NCBI GenBank assembly: GCA_964476625.1 | Contig: CAYZBJ010000007.1 | Location: forward strand, 19,492 to 83,491 | Source: JAMLIN01 sp964476625 | Lineage (GTDB): Bacteria; Pseudomonadota; Gammaproteobacteria; Burkholderiales; Burkholderiaceae_E | Reading direction: 5' to 3' | DNA: 64,000 nucleotides | Part shown: positions 62,442-64,000 of the stretch, piece after piece | Layout: each line of letters begins with the position of its first letter | Numbering within the stretch: the stretch's first letter is position 1 | Program-made: the position numbers and the translations under genes | Notes under the pieces: model-generated | Told to the model about the DNA's origin: nothing | Databases searched by the model: none | What the model saw: only the letters and a program-made list of their open reading frames with translations

Positions 62442-62954
62442 TCAACGGACCCGGTCCCTGAGTGCATCGGGACGCAGACTGTCGTAGACCTCGAATGGCT
62501 GGCGAATCCATGGGCTGTCGGGCAGGTATTCCACGACATAGTCGGGCCGCGTCACCGAGATGGCCTTCTGCCAGATGACCGCGCTGCGCACCTCGCGCAA
62601 CTGCGAATGCCGCGCCCGCAGCACCCGCAGGATCTCGCCGAGCGTCTGGCCGGAATCGACGAGGTCGTCGACCAGCAGCCAGTGGGTGCCGGGCAGTTCG
62701 GCGGCAGAGCACAAGTGCTCGCCGATGCGCATGCCCCCCTGCTCCCGCCCCGCCTGCTCCCGGTACGAGCTGGTGAACATCACGCCGAGGGGCCGATCGA
62801 AGATCCGCGACAGGATGTCGCCGACACGCAGGCCACCGCGCGCCAGGCAGACTATCGCGTCGAAGCGCCAGCCCGAATCGTGGATCTGCAGCGCCAGCCG
62901 CTCGACGAGGCGATGGTATTCCTCCCAGCCGACATTGAGGTCCTTCGCGCTCAT
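62442..62954 (-). CDS. phosphoribosyltransferase (hypoxanthine/xanthine type)
   Basis: Cytoplasmic purine-salvage-type enzyme of 170 aa that transfers a phosphoribosyl group from PRPP to a base. The PRPP motif LLVDDLVDSGQT (93-104) is complete and FDAIVCLARGGLRVGD (31-46) is the pyrophosphate-binding region. It resembles xanthine or hypoxanthine phosphoribosyltransferases often encoded beside purA in betaproteobacteria. ATG 62954 follows the purA stop by 20 bp, so both are on one transcript. The stop lies directly against the duplicated tRNA-derived block. Confidence 0.86.
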   Translation of the reverse strand: MSAKDLNVGWEEYHRLVERLALQIHDSGWRFDAIVCLARGGLRVGDILSRIFDRPLGVMFTSSYREQAGREQGGMRIGEHLCSAAELPGTHWLLVDDLVDSGQTLGEILRVLRARHSQLREVRSAVIWQKAISVTRPDYVVEYLPDSPWIRQPFEVYDSLRPDALRDRVR

Positions 62955-62974
62955 GCGTGCCGCGATCCGGCCGT

Positions 62975-64000
62975 TCAGGAGAACGGATGGCGGATCATGA
63001 TGGTTTCGTCCCGATCGGGTCCGGTCGAGACGATGTCGATCGGCGCGCCGGCCAGCTCGGCGAGCCGCTCGATGTAACGCCTCGCGTTGGCCGGCAATTG
63101 CTCGTAGCGGGTCAGTCCGGCGGTCGACTCCGACCATCCCGGCAGGTCCTCGTAGATCGGCACGCAATGCTCGACCGCGTCGGCCCCGAAGGGCAAGGCA
63201 TCGACCCGACGGCCGTCGAGCTCGTACGCGGTACAGATCCGCACGGTCGCCAGGCCATCGAGCACATCGAGCTTGGTCAGGCAGAGGCTGCTCACGCCAT
63301 TCAACTGGATGGTGCGCCTGAGCGCGGCCGCATCGAACCAGCCGCAGCGACGCGGGCGCCCGGTCACCGAGCCGAACTCCTTGCCGCGCTCGGCCAACCC
63401 CTGGCCGATGTCGTCGGACAGCTCGGTCGGGAACGGACCCGATCCGACGCGCGTGGTGTACGCCTTGACGATGCCCAGCACCTCGTGGAGCGCCTGCGGC
63501 CCGACCCCGGCGCCGGCCGCGGCGGCGCCGGCCAGGCAGTTGGAGCTCGTCACGAACGGATAGGTGCCGTGGTCGATGTCGAGCAACGCGCCCTGCGCGC
63601 CCTCGAACAGCAGGCTCTCGCCGCGGGCCATCGACTCGGCGAGCAGAGCCGGGACATCGGCGATCATCGGGCCGATCCGCGGCGCCAGCGCGAGCGCCTG
63701 GTCGGCGACCTCGTCGACGGCCAGCGGCTTTGCGCCGAGATAGCGCTCGAGGATGAAGTTGTGCAGGTCCATGACCTCGGCGAGCCGCTCCCGAAAGCGC
63801 ACCGGCTCGAGCAGGTCCTGCAGCCGCAGCGCCCGGCGCGCGACCTTGTCCTCGTAGGCCGGGCCGATGCCACGGCCGGTGGTGCCGATCCTGGCGTCGC
63901 CGCTGCGCGCCTCGCGCGCCTGGTCGATGGCGACGTGGTAGGGCAGGATCAGCGGGCAGCTGCCACTGATCCGCAGCCGGCTCGCGACGTCCACGCCAGC
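62975..64000 (-). CDS. purA: adenylosuccinate synthetase, 5' truncated
   Basis: GTP-dependent ligase of purine synthesis that joins IMP and aspartate to adenylosuccinate. The gene enters the window from the right, so the N-terminal P-loop is missing; about 341 residues are visible. Conserved segments are GTTGRGIGPAYEDKVAR, FEGAQGALLDIDHGTYPFVT, and VTGRPRRCGWFDAAALR, with TRYEQLPANARRYIERL near the C-terminus. It runs on the same strand as the downstream phosphoribosyltransferase, consistent with purine metabolism. Confidence 0.95.
   Translation of the reverse strand, partial: AGVDVASRLRISGSCPLILPYHVAIDQAREARSGDARIGTTGRGIGPAYEDKVARRALRLQDLLEPVRFRERLAEVMDLHNFILERYLGAKPLAVDEVADQALALAPRIGPMIADVPALLAESMARGESLLFEGAQGALLDIDHGTYPFVTSSNCLAGAAAAGAGVGPQALHEVLGIVKAYTTRVGSGPFPTELSDDIGQGLAERGKEFGSVTGRPRRCGWFDAAALRRTIQLNGVSSLCLTKLDVLDGLATVRICTAYELDGRRVDALPFGADAVEHCVPIYEDLPGWSESTAGLTRYEQLPANARRYIERLAELAGAPIDIVSTGPDRDETIMIRHPFS

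Overview
The window is a dense, GC-rich stretch of bacterial chromosome with short intergenic gaps, many 1-8 bp start/stop overlaps and genes on both strands. Gene content and local order point to a betaproteobacterium, most likely of the order Burkholderiales: uvrB divergent from an aromatic aminotransferase, an LMW phosphatase next to iscR, a pilE-fimT-pilVWX-pilY1 block, the recJ-prfB-lysS series, and a phosphoribosyltransferase beside purA. This is inferred from family resemblance and was not searched. A run of ten N inside lysS shows that the sequence is a draft scaffold.

Layout. 1-8.3 kb: truncated UMF1-type MFS transporter, YdcF/ElyC-like protein, prpE, NlpC/P60 hydrolase, a lone Fe(III)-binding protein behind a Fur-box-like site, a hydrolase/RidA pair and bdhA. 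8.1-13.8 kb (minus): lolC-lolD-tatD-comEC. 13.8-19.5 kb (plus): a COG4255-type protein, recJ, prfB with its programmed frameshift, lysS and a DUF2007-type protein. 19.5-23.4 kb (minus): uvrB, an LMW phosphatase, iscR behind a near-consensus IscR site, then iscA with no iscS or iscU between them. 23.7-26.8 kb: aromatic aminotransferase, an unusual CoA-transferase-like pair and tRNA-Asn.

27.5-31.9 kb: an ECF sigma factor followed by a secreted ferritin-like protein and two c-type cytochromes, divergent from a metallophosphoesterase/GNAT pair. 31.8-36.1 kb (minus): DUF2946 protein, TonB-dependent receptor and PepSY membrane protein, a metal-uptake-like set. 36.3-39.8 kb (plus): a TAXI TRAP transporter with a DUF1850 protein. 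39.8-45.5 kb (minus): circularly permuted ATP-grasp, alpha-E and transglutaminase genes, then an unrecognised protein and a phospholipase D family enzyme. 45.6-50.0 kb (minus): maeB and acetoacetyl-CoA synthetase.

50.2-58.1 kb (plus): the minor pilin/PilY1 cluster ending in a small TonB-C-like lipoprotein. 58.3-64 kb: secreted nuclease, rnr-rlmB, tRNA-Leu with an 86-bp duplication that carries its 3' end, a phosphoribosyltransferase and truncated purA.

Several genes share a short-chain acyl-CoA/ketone-body theme (prpE, bdhA, acetoacetyl-CoA synthetase, the CoA-transferase-like pair, maeB), which would suit an organism that makes and uses polyhydroxybutyrate. No CRISPR array, insertion sequence, prophage or rRNA gene was seen. 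The least explained parts are the ECF-ferritin-cytochrome operon, the iscR-iscA remnant, the tRNA-Leu repeat, the paired post-stop repeat element and the ATP-grasp/alpha-E/transglutaminase operon with its extension.
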